Shown one piece after another: positions 9,694 to 19,243 of a stretch of DNA of 54,515 nt; positions within the stretch are counted from its first letter, which is position 1, and each line of letters starts with the position of its first letter. The translations under genes were made by a program, and so were the position numbers. This stretch comes from Myxacorys chilensis ATA2-1-KO14 (GTDB taxonomy: Bacteria; Cyanobacteriota; Cyanobacteriia; Leptolyngbyales; Leptolyngbyaceae): assembly GCA_019359275.1 (NCBI GenBank), contig JAHHHP010000037.1, positions 1 through 54,515 on the forward strand, given 5' to 3'. The notes beneath the pieces were generated by a model that saw nothing but the letters and a program-made list of their open reading frames with translations, was not told where the DNA came from and made no database searches.

Positions 9694-10372
9694 TTCAATG
9701 AAAGATGTAGTTGATGGCTAGGGACGGGGAAGGCGCTCACGCTGGTAGCAACGTAAACGATTAGGTTAAGGGCTGATTTCGTCAGAAACTTTATATGAAG
9801 AGAATGCCGATCAAGATCACGTAGATCCAACAATCGAGTAAAAAAAACTGCTAGTCAAGCCCTACTATTCATACACTTGTCAACGAACAGACATTTAGTT
9901 CATCGAATCTTCAGTATCACACCGCTTAAGCAACTCAGGTTTCCTGCTAAGGCTGCGCTTAGAATTTAGTAGCTCTATACAAATCCATGTTAGAGATGCC
10001 CTCAATCCTCTAAAACTTGCCAAGCGTTCTTGCAAAGCTGCACGTTGAGGTAATCGTAACCGTCAAAACTCAATGGAGCAGCAGTAGATCAGGGAGAGGA
10101 GTATCCTTCAGGCAACTTCGCCGACTTTTTATAAAGGTTGAGTTAAGAATATTATAAAAAATTTATTGGCATAGCAATCCCCATCTGCCAACAAGCATGT
10201 AACGCTATCTTGACAATCTCTGTCGTGGTTTAGAGATTGGGAACAATCAACGCTTCGCTACCCTTTGAAAAAACCGTTGCGTTGGAACTCTTTGCCGCAT
10301 CGATTCGACAGCACTAACAATCTGTAACTTCAAGCTGTAACTTCAAGTACAATACGCGGCGGCGATCGTTGA
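9694..10372. other. Divergent intergenic region between glsF and the phosphodiester glycosidase gene
   Basis: About 680 bases without a convincing gene. On the minus strand a TATAAA at 9790-9795 could be the -10 element of glsF, leaving a leader of roughly 90 bases; no good -35 is visible. On the plus side an AT-rich tract lies near 10148-10170. An 8-bp inverted repeat CAATCTCT/AGAGATTG (10214-10221 and 10232-10239) overlaps a TTGACA at 10210-10215. A 13-bp tandem duplication at 10322-10347 ends in an NtcA-like palindrome. Confidence 0.5.
10337..10350. promoter_or_regulatory. NtcA-like palindrome GTAN8TAC
   Basis: GTAACTTCAAGTAC matches the consensus for the cyanobacterial nitrogen regulator NtcA exactly in both half sites. 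It overlaps the second copy of a perfect 13-bp tandem repeat (10322-10334 and 10335-10347). It lies only 22 bases before the annotated ATG and no TAN3T -10 box sits at the usual distance. It may be fortuitous, or the downstream gene may start later than 10373. Confidence 0.25.
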
Positions 10373-12271
10373 ATGAGTTTCGAGGCTTTAGAAAACGTTG
10401 TGGTTAAGATTGACATTCTCAAACAGATTCGGTTAAACCGTTTCAAATCCTTGATTCTAGGGAAAACATTCCCCTCAAAGGTAGCGATCTTGATGCTCGT
10501 CACGCTGCTGATTCCACTCCCTAGTCGAGCAGATTCTCCTGGTTCTACTCCTCAGCCAACGTTAAGCCCAAAACCTCTGCCAGAGCGTTCGGTTTCTACT
10601 CCTCTCTCTCCTTCTACTCCCCTTTCTACACCGTTTGGCAACCGTCAAATTGTTCTCAATGGTCAACCGTTTTACGCAGCCTGGACTCAGTGGCAAGCTG
10701 GCAGTAGTTCTCGCATCGGCATCAGTGATGCTGCCTTAACTCAGCGTTTCGGAGTTCAGCTTCTTAGCACAACGAATGTGAGCCAGCAGCCAATCCAATG
10801 GTTCTCAGATGCAACAACGTCGGTTCTTCCAACGCGTGCCGATTCAACCTCTCGCTACCTCGACATCACAGAGCTTGCTCAGAAAAATGGCTGGCAGTTG
10901 CAGGCTGATGGCGATCGCTTAAACATCGCAACTCAACCCGCAAAGGTTTTAGCCATTCGTCAAGAGCAGCAGCCTTGGGGCGATCGCATTACGATTGATC
11001 TCGATCGATCAACTCCTTGGCAAGTTGATCCCCAAAGTCTCGAATTTCTACTGACTCTGAATGCTCAACTTGGCTTTGCTCCTCCTCAAGTCTTTAAGCC
11101 AAGTCCTGCTAACAAAATCCGAACGCTGCAAATCGAAACATCACCGACTCAAACTCGCTTGAGAATTGGTATTCCCTGGCGCGTGCGTCCACAAATTACA
11201 ACTCAAGCCAATCGCATTATTGTCGATGTCGGGACTCCTTACCTAGCCGCAAAGGACATCGCTTGGCTACCCGGAGTGCGATGGCGGCAGCAGTACATTA
11301 GGGTTGGAGATGCCCAGTTTCCCACTGTTTGGTTAGAGGTCAATCCCAAGCAGCCCCAGTTAAGCTTTCGTCCAGTGCTATCCAACACAGATAGAGTTCC
11401 AGGGACTGCACCGTTGCTGCAAACGGCTCAGCAGACAGGCACGATCGCAGCAATTAACGGGGGCTTCTTTAATCGCATTAATCAGCTCCCCCTCGGAGCC
11501 ATTCGCCTCAATAATCAGTGGCTATCTAGCCCAATTCTGAGCCGTGGCGTCGTTGCTTGGAACACCGATGGCAAGCTAAGGGTCGATCGATTAGTGCTGC
11601 AAGAAACTGCAATCGTCTCTAATCAACGCTTTCCCTTAACAACGCTTAACAGTGGCTATGTTCAAGCTGGAATTGCCCGTTACACTCCCGCATGGGGCAC
11701 TTCTTACACCACCCTCTCGGACAACGAAATTTTAGTTCCTGTTCAAAATAATCAAGTCATTGAGCAAACCACCGTAGAGAAAGCTGGAAGTTCGGCTGCA
11801 ATTCCCTCGAATGGATATTTACTTGTGCTGCGGTCAAATCGAAGTGCCGCCAGTTCTTTTTCAGTAGCTGCGCCTGTTCAACTCGAAGTGAGTCTGACGC
11901 CTCCCGATTTAGCTAACTATACAACTATCCTTGGCGCAGGACCTCTACTCCTCCAAAATGGGCAAACTGTATTAGATGCCACAGCAGAACGATTTAGTAA
12001 AGCTTTTATTGAAGAGAAAGCAGCCCGCAGTGCGATCGGACAAACGCTGGATGGCACAATTCTGATTGTTGCCGTCCAAGATCGAATCGGCGGAGTCGGC
12101 GCAACGCTAGGCGACACTGCCAATATCATGAAGCAGCTTGGCGCGACCAACGCCCTGAATCTAGACGGCGGAAGTTCGACGACACTGTATCTGGGCGGTC
12201 AGATTCTTGACCGTCCTCCCCAATCAGCCGCTCGTGTCCACAATGGCATTGGCGTCTTTTACCAACCCTAA
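10373..12271 (+). CDS. Phosphodiester glycosidase family protein (NAGPA domain), exported
   Basis: The C-terminal half (from about residue 345: TGTIAAINGGFFNR ... LGAIRLNN ... GAGPLLLQNGQ ... ALNLDGGSSTTLYL) matches the NAGPA/phosphodiester glycosidase domain. That domain cleaves sugar phosphodiesters and is often found near exopolysaccharide genes. A hydrophobic segment VAILMLVTLLIPLP ending SRADS near residue 54 looks like a signal peptide. It is preceded by an unusually long N-terminus; starting at TTG 10451 would give a normal 28-residue signal peptide, so the ATG at 10373 is not certain. A Pro/Ser/Thr-rich linker follows the cleavage region. The middle part resembles the beta-rich AMIN-like domains of cyanobacterial envelope proteins. 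The substrate is unknown. Confidence 0.85.
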   Translation: MSFEALENVVVKIDILKQIRLNRFKSLILGKTFPSKVAILMLVTLLIPLPSRADSPGSTPQPTLSPKPLPERSVSTPLSPSTPLSTPFGNRQIVLNGQPFYAAWTQWQAGSSSRIGISDAALTQRFGVQLLSTTNVSQQPIQWFSDATTSVLPTRADSTSRYLDITELAQKNGWQLQADGDRLNIATQPAKVLAIRQEQQPWGDRITIDLDRSTPWQVDPQSLEFLLTLNAQLGFAPPQVFKPSPANKIRTLQIETSPTQTRLRIGIPWRVRPQITTQANRIIVDVGTPYLAAKDIAWLPGVRWRQQYIRVGDAQFPTVWLEVNPKQPQLSFRPVLSNTDRVPGTAPLLQTAQQTGTIAAINGGFFNRINQLPLGAIRLNNQWLSSPILSRGVVAWNTDGKLRVDRLVLQETAIVSNQRFPLTTLNSGYVQAGIARYTPAWGTSYTTLSDNEILVPVQNNQVIEQTTVEKAGSSAAIPSNGYLLVLRSNRSAASSFSVAAPVQLEVSLTPPDLANYTTILGAGPLLLQNGQTVLDATAERFSKAFIEEKAARSAIGQTLDGTILIVAVQDRIGGVGATLGDTANIMKQLGATNALNLDGGSSTTLYLGGQILDRPPQSAARVHNGIGVFYQP

Positions 12272-12436
12272 TCTCTTTGACACATGAGAATAAAGCCGAT
12301 TTGAAGCTCAATAAAGACTTGGTAAAATTCTTCTAAACTGTCCAATTTCCAGTGGTGTCCATCAAAAGCGTTTGCTAGTCTTGGTGGGTGGAAAAACGAA
12401 TCCAACATGAATCCGAACATAGGGAGGAGAGGAACG

Positions 12437-12856
12437 GTGGTACAAGCTAAAGAAATGGCGCAAGCTCCTACATTGACGCTATCTCCGTCTACAGTGAAAG
12501 GCGCAAGTGCAACAGAACTGCGTCCTTGGGGTTCATTTACAATTCTAGAAGAAGGACGAGGATACAAAATCAAGCGAATTGATGTAAAACCTGGACATCG
12601 CCTTAGCCTTCAAATGCATCACCACCGCAGTGAACATTGGATTGTAGTCTCAGGAACTGCTAAAGTCGTTTGCGGTGATGCAGAACTTACGCTTGGCAGC
12701 AATCAATCAACTTATGTGCCTCAATGCACTGCCCACCGTCTAGAAAATCCTGGGGTTATTCCTCTCGTTCTCATTGAAGTTCAGAATGGCGAATATCTTG
12801 GCGAAGACGATATTGTCCGGTTCCAAGACGATTACTCCCGTGCTAATAGACCGTAG
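12437..12856 (+). CDS. Mannose-6-phosphate isomerase type II-like cupin protein
   Basis: A single cupin domain of about 110 residues corresponds to the C-terminal domain of bifunctional mannose-1-phosphate guanylyltransferase/mannose-6-phosphate isomerases, here as a stand-alone protein. Metal-site motifs are visible: [21 protein letters not shown] with its clustered histidines, then [13 protein letters not shown]. The protein probably interconverts fructose-6-phosphate and mannose-6-phosphate for GDP-mannose and polysaccharide synthesis. The open frame begins at ATG 12407, but GTG 12437 is preceded by GGAGGAG at a 7-base spacing, so I chose that start (139 residues). A strong terminator follows. 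Confidence 0.85.
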   Translation: MVQAKEMAQAPTLTLSPSTVKGASATELRPWGSFTILEEGRGYKIKRIDVKPGHRLSLQMHHHRSEHWIVVSGTAKVVCGDAELTLGSNQSTYVPQCTAHRLENPGVIPLVLIEVQNGEYLGEDDIVRFQDDYSRANRP

Positions 12857-12900
12857 CTAGGCACAATTCAATCTCTGAATATTTCTTTAGATATTTTTTT

Positions 12901-12941
12901 GAAGAGGCAATCAAAATTTTGATTGCCTCTTCTTGGTTTTT
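12901..12941. terminator. Strong bidirectional terminator after the cupin gene
   Basis: A perfect inverted repeat of 16-base arms occupies 12901-12932 (arms begin GAAGAGGCAATC). It is followed by TTGGTTTTT and preceded by a run of T, so on either strand it forms a long hairpin next to a U-rich tract. Confidence 0.85.
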
Positions 12942-13020
12942 AGTCTAATTCTTGGTTTGGAGTCTTAAGAGCGATCGCACCAAGATAGGATAAAGCCTAG
13001 AAGCACTACTGATGGTTATC

Positions 13021-13353
13021 ATGATTCAGATCAGCGATTCTGCACGTGAGGAGATCATTCGTTTACAAGCTAAACAATCTGCTCCAGACGCCTTTCTTCG
13101 CCTTAAAGTTGAAACTGGGGGCTGTTCCGGACTGCTCTACGTCACTAAATTTGACCGTAATCTTCAACCTCAGGATCAGGTGCATCACTATCAGGGAATT
13201 AATATTGCGATCGATGCTGAAAGCGTAGAATATCTCAACGGGCTAGCTCTTGATTTCTCTGAAGACTTGATGGGTGGCAGTTTTCGATTTCATAATCCTA
13301 AAGCAACAAAAATCTGCGGCTGTGGTGTCTCATTTACAGTAACAGAGAGCTAG
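13021..13353 (+). CDS. HesB/IscA/SufA-family iron-sulfur cluster carrier
   Basis: A 110-residue A-type carrier that accepts Fe-S clusters from the assembly scaffold and passes them to apoproteins. The three family cysteines are present: one in ETGGCSGLLY (about residue 35) and two in the C-terminal CGCGVSFTV. The open frame starts at ATG 13012, nine bases earlier. The ATG at 13021 gives MIQISDSAREEI, the usual beginning of this family, and was preferred. It stands alone between a terminator and the str operon promoter, not in a suf or isc operon, so its specific client is unknown. Confidence 0.9.
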   Translation: MIQISDSAREEIIRLQAKQSAPDAFLRLKVETGGCSGLLYVTKFDRNLQPQDQVHHYQGINIAIDAESVEYLNGLALDFSEDLMGGSFRFHNPKATKICGCGVSFTVTES

Positions 13354-13411
13354 AATAGGGAATCTGCTGTCTTGATCTGAACGCAATTCTAAATTGAATT
13401 TGACTGAACAA

Positions 13412-13461
13412 AAACACTTAAAAAAAAGTGTTTGACAGTTGTGCTGCCAGGTTGGTATGGT
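13412..13461 (+). promoter_or_regulatory. Promoter of the str (rpsL) operon with an overlapping inverted repeat
   Basis: TTGACA at 13432-13437 and TATGGT at 13456-13461 are separated by 18 bases and lie about 50 bases before the rpsL start. An inverted repeat AAACACTT/AAGTGTTT (13412-13419, 13426-13433) with an A-rich loop overlaps the -35 element. It could be a small operator or the end of the upstream transcript. Confidence 0.6.
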
Positions 13462-13509
13462 TAGTATTTGTTAAAAGTTGGAACAGGTCAAAACTGCGTA
13501 CTCCATAAC

Positions 13510-13890
13510 ATGCCCACTATCCAGCAACTCATCCGTGACGAGCGCTTCAATGCTCGTAAGAAAACCAAATCTCCGGCGCTCAAGAGTTGCCCTCAGCGTC
13601 GTGGCGTTTGCACAAGGGTTTACACAACAACTCCGAAAAAGCCCAACTCCGCGCTGCGTAAAGTTGCACGGGTTCGTCTAACCTCCGGTTTTGAAGTAAC
13701 TGCTTACATCCCTGGCATTGGGCACAACTTGCAAGAGCACTCTGTAGTCATGATTCGCGGCGGTCGTGTGAAAGATCTGCCAGGCGTTCGTTACCACATT
13801 ATTCGCGGTACGCTCGACACAGCCGGAGTGAAAGACCGCAAGCAAGGTCGTTCTAAGTACGGCGCAAAGCGCCCGAAAGCCGCATCATAG
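13510..13890 (+). CDS. rpsL: 30S ribosomal protein S12
   Basis: S12 of the decoding centre, 126 residues, full length for the bacterial family. The start [12 protein letters not shown] at 13510 is the canonical one; the frame is open further upstream but those residues have no family support. Signature segments [15 protein letters not shown] and [17 protein letters not shown] are intact. Lys in TPKKPNS is the wild-type streptomycin-sensitive residue. First gene of the str operon, separated from rpsG by a 167-base structured spacer. Confidence 0.98.
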   Translation: MPTIQQLIRDERFNARKKTKSPALKSCPQRRGVCTRVYTTTPKKPNSALRKVARVRLTSGFEVTAYIPGIGHNLQEHSVVMIRGGRVKDLPGVRYHIIRGTLDTAGVKDRKQGRSKYGAKRPKAAS

Positions 13891-13915
13891 CTTGAATTGT
13901 GCTAGCACGAATTAT

Positions 13916-13964
13916 TAAACAGAAAACCTCTAGATTTGGATTATCCAAGTGTGGGGTCTGTTTA
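13916..13964 (+). promoter_or_regulatory. Structured rpsL-rpsG intercistronic RNA
   Basis: TAAACAGA (13916-13923) pairs perfectly with TCTGTTTA (13957-13964). Inside, ACCTC can pair with GGGGT, and a nested hairpin TTGGATTATCCAA lies in the loop. There is no following U tract, so it does not look like a terminator. In Escherichia coli the equivalent spacer is the S7 autoregulatory target; a similar role here is inference. Confidence 0.5.
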
Positions 13965-14057
13965 CTAGCGATTATCTAGAACTCGAAAGTGATTCTAAGA
14001 TTGCTAATTGAAACCTCTTAACTAACTGTTCAATTTCTCTTGAAGTGAAGGCTCACT

Positions 14058-14528
14058 ATGTCTCGTCGCGTCGTCATCAAAAAGCGTCCTATTCCCGCAG
14101 ATCCAGTTCATAACTCTCGCCTCGTCACAATGATGGTTCGGAGAATTATGAAGAGTGGCAAAAAGTCCTTGGCGTCTCACATTGTCTACGATGCGTTCGA
14201 GACAATCAAAGAACGCACCGGAACCGAACCATTAGAGGTGTTTGAGCGGGCAGTAAGAAACGCAACTCCCCTAGTTGAGGTGAAGGCGCGTCGGGTGGGT
14301 GGTGCAACGTATCAAGTCCCGATGGAAGTGCGAACCGATCGTGGTACTGCATTAGCATTGCGGTGGTTGATTCAATATGCAAGGGCGCGTTCAGGCAAAT
14401 CGATGGCAACCCGATTGGCGAGCGAACTGATGGACGCAGCAAATGAAACTGGAAGCGCAATTCGCAAGCGCGAAGAAACGCACCGAATGGCAGAGGCAAA
14501 CAAAGCCTTCGCACACTATCGGTATTAA
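14058..14528 (+). CDS. rpsG: 30S ribosomal protein S7
   Basis: S7 nucleates the 3' domain of 16S rRNA and lies at the mRNA exit channel. The 156-residue protein shows the family start [16 protein letters not shown], the central motif [16 protein letters not shown] and the C-terminal [15 protein letters not shown]. Second gene of the str operon. In many bacteria S7 represses its own operon by binding upstream of its gene, and a folded RNA lies just upstream here. Confidence 0.98.
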   Translation: MSRRVVIKKRPIPADPVHNSRLVTMMVRRIMKSGKKSLASHIVYDAFETIKERTGTEPLEVFERAVRNATPLVEVKARRVGGATYQVPMEVRTDRGTALALRWLIQYARARSGKSMATRLASELMDAANETGSAIRKREETHRMAEANKAFAHYRY

Positions 14529-14595
14529 AAAGTATAGAATCTTAATAGAACGGTAGTGTGATTTTGACTATGCAACAGATGCTAAGGAGGTAGCT

Positions 14596-16719
14596 GTGGC
14601 TCGTACCGTCCCGCTCGAAAGAGTACGGAATATCGGAATTGCTGCGCATATTGATGCGGGCAAGACAACAACAACAGAACGGATTTTATTTTATTCCGGC
14701 ATCGTCCATAAGATTGGTGAGGTACACGAAGGTACTGCCACGACAGACTGGATGGAGCAGGAGCGGGAGCGGGGAATTACCATTACTGCTGCTGCTATTA
14801 GTACCCAGTGGACACGTCGCGATCCGGAAAAGCCGACTCAAGTTGGAGAAGGCGAACTAGAACACAAAATCAACATCATTGACACTCCTGGGCACGTAGA
14901 CTTCACAATTGAAGTAGAGCGTTCCATGCGGGTACTGGATGGCGTGATCACTGTGTTCTGCTCCGTTGGAGGTGTGCAGCCTCAATCTGAAACCGTGTGG
15001 AAGCAGGCGAATCGGTACAATGTGCCTCGCCTTGTGTTTGTGAACAAGATGGATCGCACCGGGGCTGACTTCTATAAAGTCTATGGGCAGGTGCGCGATC
15101 GCTTACAAGCAAACGCAGTTCCCATTCAAATTCCAATTGGTGCTGAAGATCAGTTCAAAGGCATCGTTGATTTGGTGCGGATGAAAGCTTATATCCACAA
15201 AGATGACCTAGGTCGTGAGATTGAAGTCACGGATATTCCTGCTGACTTGAAAGATAGAGCAGAAGAATTCCGCGTCAAGTTGATCGAAGCTGTGGCGGAA
15301 ACAAGCGAAGACTTGATGGAGAAATACTTTGGTGGAGAAGAGTTCACTGAAGACGAAATTAAAGCTGCGCTTCGTAAGGGCGTTATCGACAACACAATCA
15401 TTCCGATGCTGTGTGGTTCTGCCTTTAAGAACAAAGGCGTTCAGCAGATGCTTGATGCTGTAATCGATTATCTGCCTGCTCCGATCGACGTGAAGCCTAT
15501 TCAGGGCATCCTGCCATCGGGCGAAACGGCTGAGCGTCCACCTAAAGATGATGCTCCGTTTGCAGCCTTGGCCTTCAAGGTCATGACCGATAAGTTTGTA
15601 GGTCGTCTCACCTTCGTGCGGGTTTACTCTGGTGTGCTCGCTAAAGGAAGTTACATCTACAACTCTACAAAGGGTAAGAAAGAGCGCGTTTCTCGTTTAA
15701 TCGTCTTGAAAGCAGATGAGCGAATCGACGTAGATGAGTTGCGGGCAGGTGACCTAGGCGCGATTCCTGGTTTATCTGATACCTTGACGGGTGATACTCT
15801 CTGCCCCGAAAACGACAGCATCATTCTTGAGTCGTTGTTTATTCCTGAACCCGTAATTTCTGTGGCGGTAGAGCCAAAAACGAAAGGTGACATGGAAAAA
15901 CTCTCTAAGGCACTCAAGGCTTTATCTGAGGAGGATCCAACCTTCCGCGTCAACATTGATCAGGAAACTAATCAAACAGTTATCGCGGGTATGGGTGAAC
16001 TTCACCTAGAAATCCTTGTAGATAGAATGTTACGGGAGTTTAAGGTTGAAGCAAACGTGGGTGCACCTCAAGTTGCTTACCGAGAAACTATTCGCCAACC
16101 AGTTAAGGCAGAAGGTAGATTCGTTCGCCAAAGTGGTGGTAAAGGCCAGTATGGTCACGTTGTGATTCAAGTTGAGCCTGGTGAAACAGGCAGCGGTTTT
16201 GAGTTTGTCTCTAAGATCGTTGGTGGCTCGGTTCCCAAAGAGTATATTGGTCCGGCGGAAGCAGGAATGCGTGAAGCGTGTGAGTCTGGCATCATTGCTG
16301 GATACCCGCTCATTGACATTAAAGCTACTTTAATTGATGGCTCTTATCACGACGTAGACTCCAACGAAATGGCATTTAAGATTGCTGGATCAATGGCAAT
16401 CAAAAGTGGCGTTATGAAAGCTTCGCCTGTGCTACTTGAACCGATGATGAAAGTCGAGGTTGAAGCACCAGAAGATTTCCTTGGAACTGTTATGGGCAAC
16501 CTCATCTCCCGAAGAGGTCAAATTGAAGCTCAGGGTGTAGAGCGGGGTATTGCTAAAGTAACGACCAAGGTTCCGTTGGCAGAGATGTTCGGATATGCTA
16601 CGGATATTCGGTCAATGACTCAGGGACGAGGAACTTTCACAATGGAATTTAGCCATTATGATGAAGTACCTCGCAACGTTGCTGAGACGATCATTGCAAA
16701 AAACAAAGGGAACGCTTAA
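14596..16719 (+). CDS. fusA: Elongation factor G
   Basis: The 707-residue translocase GTPase. The G1 motif [16 protein letters not shown]3 DTPGHVDF and G4 [10 protein letters not shown] are intact, followed by domains II-V including the domain IV segment [13 protein letters not shown]. Translation starts at GTG 14596, supported by a near-perfect Shine-Dalgarno TAAGGAGG at 14583-14590. It is 67 bases after rpsG and 22 bases before tuf. Confidence 0.98.
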   Translation: MARTVPLERVRNIGIAAHIDAGKTTTTERILFYSGIVHKIGEVHEGTATTDWMEQERERGITITAAAISTQWTRRDPEKPTQVGEGELEHKINIIDTPGHVDFTIEVERSMRVLDGVITVFCSVGGVQPQSETVWKQANRYNVPRLVFVNKMDRTGADFYKVYGQVRDRLQANAVPIQIPIGAEDQFKGIVDLVRMKAYIHKDDLGREIEVTDIPADLKDRAEEFRVKLIEAVAETSEDLMEKYFGGEEFTEDEIKAALRKGVIDNTIIPMLCGSAFKNKGVQQMLDAVIDYLPAPIDVKPIQGILPSGETAERPPKDDAPFAALAFKVMTDKFVGRLTFVRVYSGVLAKGSYIYNSTKGKKERVSRLIVLKADERIDVDELRAGDLGAIPGLSDTLTGDTLCPENDSIILESLFIPEPVISVAVEPKTKGDMEKLSKALKALSEEDPTFRVNIDQETNQTVIAGMGELHLEILVDRMLREFKVEANVGAPQVAYRETIRQPVKAEGRFVRQSGGKGQYGHVVIQVEPGETGSGFEFVSKIVGGSVPKEYIGPAEAGMREACESGIIAGYPLIDIKATLIDGSYHDVDSNEMAFKIAGSMAIKSGVMKASPVLLEPMMKVEVEAPEDFLGTVMGNLISRRGQIEAQGVERGIAKVTTKVPLAEMFGYATDIRSMTQGRGTFTMEFSHYDEVPRNVAETIIAKNKGNA

Positions 16720-16741
16720 TCAGGAAGAGGAACTGTAACTC

Positions 16742-17971
16742 ATGGCACGCGCAAAATTTGAACGGAATAAACCCCACGTTAACATTGGAACCATTGGTCA
16801 TGTTGACCATGGTAAGACTACATTAACGGCTGCAATCACGATGACTCTCTCTGCTCTGGGTCAAGCGGTAGCCAAAGGATATGCAGATATCGATGCAGCT
16901 CCTGAGGAGAAGGCGCGCGGTATCACTATTAACACTGCTCATGTGGAGTATGAAACCGAATCCCGTCACTATGCTCACGTGGACTGTCCCGGCCACGCGG
17001 ACTATGTGAAAAACATGATCACGGGAGCTGCTCAGATGGATGGAGCAATTCTTGTGGTGTCCGCGGCAGATGGTCCGATGCCTCAAACCCGTGAACACAT
17101 TCTGTTGGCTCGTCAGGTTGGCGTTCCTCGTCTGGTAGTCTTCCTAAACAAGAAAGACATGGTAGACGACGAAGAGCTACTGGAACTCGTCGAACTTGAG
17201 GTTCGTGAGTTGCTAAGTTCTTACGAATTTCCCGGTGATGATATTCCCATCACGGCTGGCTCTGCATTGCAAGCAGTAGAAACGATGACGGCTAATCCGA
17301 AGACTAAAAAAGGCGAGAATGAGTGGGTTGACAGTATCTATGCTCTGATGGATTCTGTTGATGAATATATCCCGACTCCCGAGCGCGACGTGGACAAGCC
17401 GTTCTTGATGGCGGTAGAGGATGTCTTCTCCATTACAGGTCGTGGTACGGTGGCGACGGGTCGTATTGAGCGCGGCACGGTTAAGGTGCAAGATGAAGTT
17501 GAATTGGTCGGCATCAGAAAAACCCAGAAGACGACTGTAACGGGTATCGAGATGTTCAAGAAGAGTCTCGACCAAGGTATGGCAGGTGATAACGCCGGCA
17601 TCTTGTTGCGGGGTCTCAAGAAAGAAGATATCGAGCGGGGCATGGTGCTTGCTAAGCCCGGTTCAATTACACCTCATACCAAGTTTGAGTCTGAAGTGTA
17701 CATCTTGAAGAAAGAAGAAGGCGGTCGTCACACTCCGTTCTTTCCTGGATATCGTCCTCAGTTCTACGTACGGACAACTGATGTAACGGGAACGATCAGT
17801 GACTTTACATCGGATGATGGCAGCACGGCAGAAATGGTAATGCCGGGCGATCGCATCAAGATGACAGTGGAACTGATCAACCCGATCGCAATTGAGCAGG
17901 GAATGCGCTTTGCAATCCGCGAAGGTGGCCGCACTGTTGGTGCAGGTGTTGTCGCAAAGATCTTGAAGTAG
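16742..17971 (+). CDS. tuf: Elongation factor Tu
   Basis: The GTPase that delivers aminoacyl-tRNA to the ribosome, 409 residues. [22 protein letters not shown] and NKKD motifs are intact, and [14 protein letters not shown] marks switch I. The short insertion after the G-domain ([18 protein letters not shown]) is typical of cyanobacterial and plastid EF-Tu. A hairpin separates it from rpsJ. Confidence 0.98.
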   Translation: MARAKFERNKPHVNIGTIGHVDHGKTTLTAAITMTLSALGQAVAKGYADIDAAPEEKARGITINTAHVEYETESRHYAHVDCPGHADYVKNMITGAAQMDGAILVVSAADGPMPQTREHILLARQVGVPRLVVFLNKKDMVDDEELLELVELEVRELLSSYEFPGDDIPITAGSALQAVETMTANPKTKKGENEWVDSIYALMDSVDEYIPTPERDVDKPFLMAVEDVFSITGRGTVATGRIERGTVKVQDEVELVGIRKTQKTTVTGIEMFKKSLDQGMAGDNAGILLRGLKKEDIERGMVLAKPGSITPHTKFESEVYILKKEEGGRHTPFFPGYRPQFYVRTTDVTGTISDFTSDDGSTAEMVMPGDRIKMTVELINPIAIEQGMRFAIREGGRTVGAGVVAKILK

Positions 17972-17989
17972 TGATACGTCACTAGCTTG

Positions 17990-18034
17990 AAGCTATCAGT
18001 GGCCAGCCTATTTTGGCTACTGATAGCTTTATTA
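17990..18034 (+). terminator. Hairpin between tuf and rpsJ (partial terminator or processing site)
   Basis: AAGCTATCAGT (17990-18000) pairs with ACTGATAGCTT, and an inner GCCA pairs with TGGC. TTTATTA follows. The U tract is imperfect, so it may attenuate rpsJ or protect the tuf mRNA end. Confidence 0.6.
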
Positions 18035-18115
18035 TAAGCATCGTACGTACATAGCACTGCTTGGTAGAGCGGTGCTATGTAACTCTGAACCACGAAAACT
18101 TGAGTATTAATTCCA

Positions 18116-18433
18116 ATGGCAACTATTCAGCAGCAAAAGATTCGAATTCGTCTGAAAGCATTTGATCGCCGCCTCCTTGATACGTCTTGCGAAAAGATTG
18201 TAGACACTGCAAATCGTACTAATGCAACTGCGATCGGTCCAATTCCACTTCCAACTCGTCGCCGAATTTATTGTGTTCTGCGATCTCCCCACGTCGATAA
18301 AGACTCGCGGGAACACTTCGAGACCCGCACTCACAAACGGATTATTGATATTTATCAGCCGTCTTCAAAAACGATCGATGCGTTGATGAAGCTTGATTTG
18401 CCTGCAGGGGTTGATATTGAAGTCAAGCTGTAA
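18116..18433 (+). CDS. rpsJ: 30S ribosomal protein S10
   Basis: S10, 105 residues, starting [17 protein letters not shown], with the conserved loop segment [10 protein letters not shown] and [18 protein letters not shown]10 also acts as NusE in antitermination. In cyanobacteria rpsJ closes the str operon, in contrast to the S10 operon order of Escherichia coli, and that arrangement is seen here. Confidence 0.98.
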   Translation: MATIQQQKIRIRLKAFDRRLLDTSCEKIVDTANRTNATAIGPIPLPTRRRIYCVLRSPHVDKDSREHFETRTHKRIIDIYQPSSKTIDALMKLDLPAGVDIEVKL

Positions 18434-18456
18434 GCTTGTTGGATGTTCGATACTAG

Positions 18457-18502
18457 AAGGATGTATGGAGGTTTTATCACTCTGTGCATCCTTTTAATGT
18501 TT
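18457..18502 (+). terminator. Weak terminator after rpsJ
   Basis: AAGGATG (18457-18463) pairs with CATCCTT (18487-18493) around a loop of about 23 bases, followed by a short T-rich stretch (TTTTAATGTTTT overall). It is in the expected place for the end of the str operon. Confidence 0.4.
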
Positions 18503-18584
18503 TGATGAGAAACCTTCTAACGCCTCATTTTCCAGAGCGAATGGGCTACAGTAGAAACAGAAGACACCGTTTAACTTATAGGTA

Positions 18585-19241
18585 ATGACTTCCTTCTCAT
18601 CGATCGCAGTCCGCGAGCTTCCAATATTTCCATTGCCTGAAGTTGTCCTGTTTCCTGGGAGACCGTTACCCCTCCACATCTTTGAATTTCGCTATCGCAT
18701 CATGATGAATACGATTCTAGAAGCGGATCGGCGCTTTGGTGTGTTGATGTGGGATCCAGTGAAAGGTGAGCCTGCAACCGTAGGATGTTGTGCCGAAATT
18801 GTGCAGTTTCATCGGTTGCCGGACGATCGAATGAAGGTTTTGACCCTTGGACAACAGCGCTTTAGAGTTTTGGAGTACGTGCGTGAGAAGCCTTACCGAG
18901 TTGGGCTAGTTGAATGGATTGAAGATGAGGCTCCAAGCCAAGATCTTAGACCTATGGCAAATGATGTTGGTCAGTTGCTGCAAGATGTGGTGCGGCTGTC
19001 TGCAAAACTGACGGGTCAAGAAATTGAGCTGCCAGAACAGATTCCTGATTTGCCAACGGAGTTGTCTTACTGGATTGCCAGCAATTTATATGGAGTTGCG
19101 GATGAGCAGCAGGCGCTTCTGCAACTTCAAGACACTGCCGCTCGGCTTGAGCGCGAATCTGAAATTTTAATGTCTACTCGCAATCATCTTGCTGCTCGAA
19201 CTGTTTTAAAGGATACATTGGGCGATGTGATTGAAGAGTAG
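18585..19241 (+). CDS. Lon N-terminal substrate-binding (ASB) domain protein
   Basis: A 218-residue protein made only of the domain that forms the N-terminus of Lon protease (ELPIFPLPEVVLFPGRPLPLHIFEFRYR), without the AAA+ or protease parts. Stand-alone proteins of this kind are conserved in cyanobacteria and plants, often next to rpsJ as here. They may bind misfolded or unassembled proteins; no enzymatic role is established. It ends 2 bases before the convergent pheA stop. Confidence 0.85.
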   Translation: MTSFSSIAVRELPIFPLPEVVLFPGRPLPLHIFEFRYRIMMNTILEADRRFGVLMWDPVKGEPATVGCCAEIVQFHRLPDDRMKVLTLGQQRFRVLEYVREKPYRVGLVEWIEDEAPSQDLRPMANDVGQLLQDVVRLSAKLTGQEIELPEQIPDLPTELSYWIASNLYGVADEQQALLQLQDTAARLERESEILMSTRNHLAARTVLKDTLGDVIEE

Positions 19242-19243
19242 CG

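Noticed and set aside
5061..9714. Many plus-strand open frames opposite the glutamate synthase gene
   Set aside because: They are antisense shadows of a long conserved gene; none has a recognisable domain or ribosome binding site.
9694..9850. NtcA site directly before glsF
   Set aside because: I scanned all GTA triplets in the spacer; the only GTAN8TAC is at 10337-10350, far from glsF.
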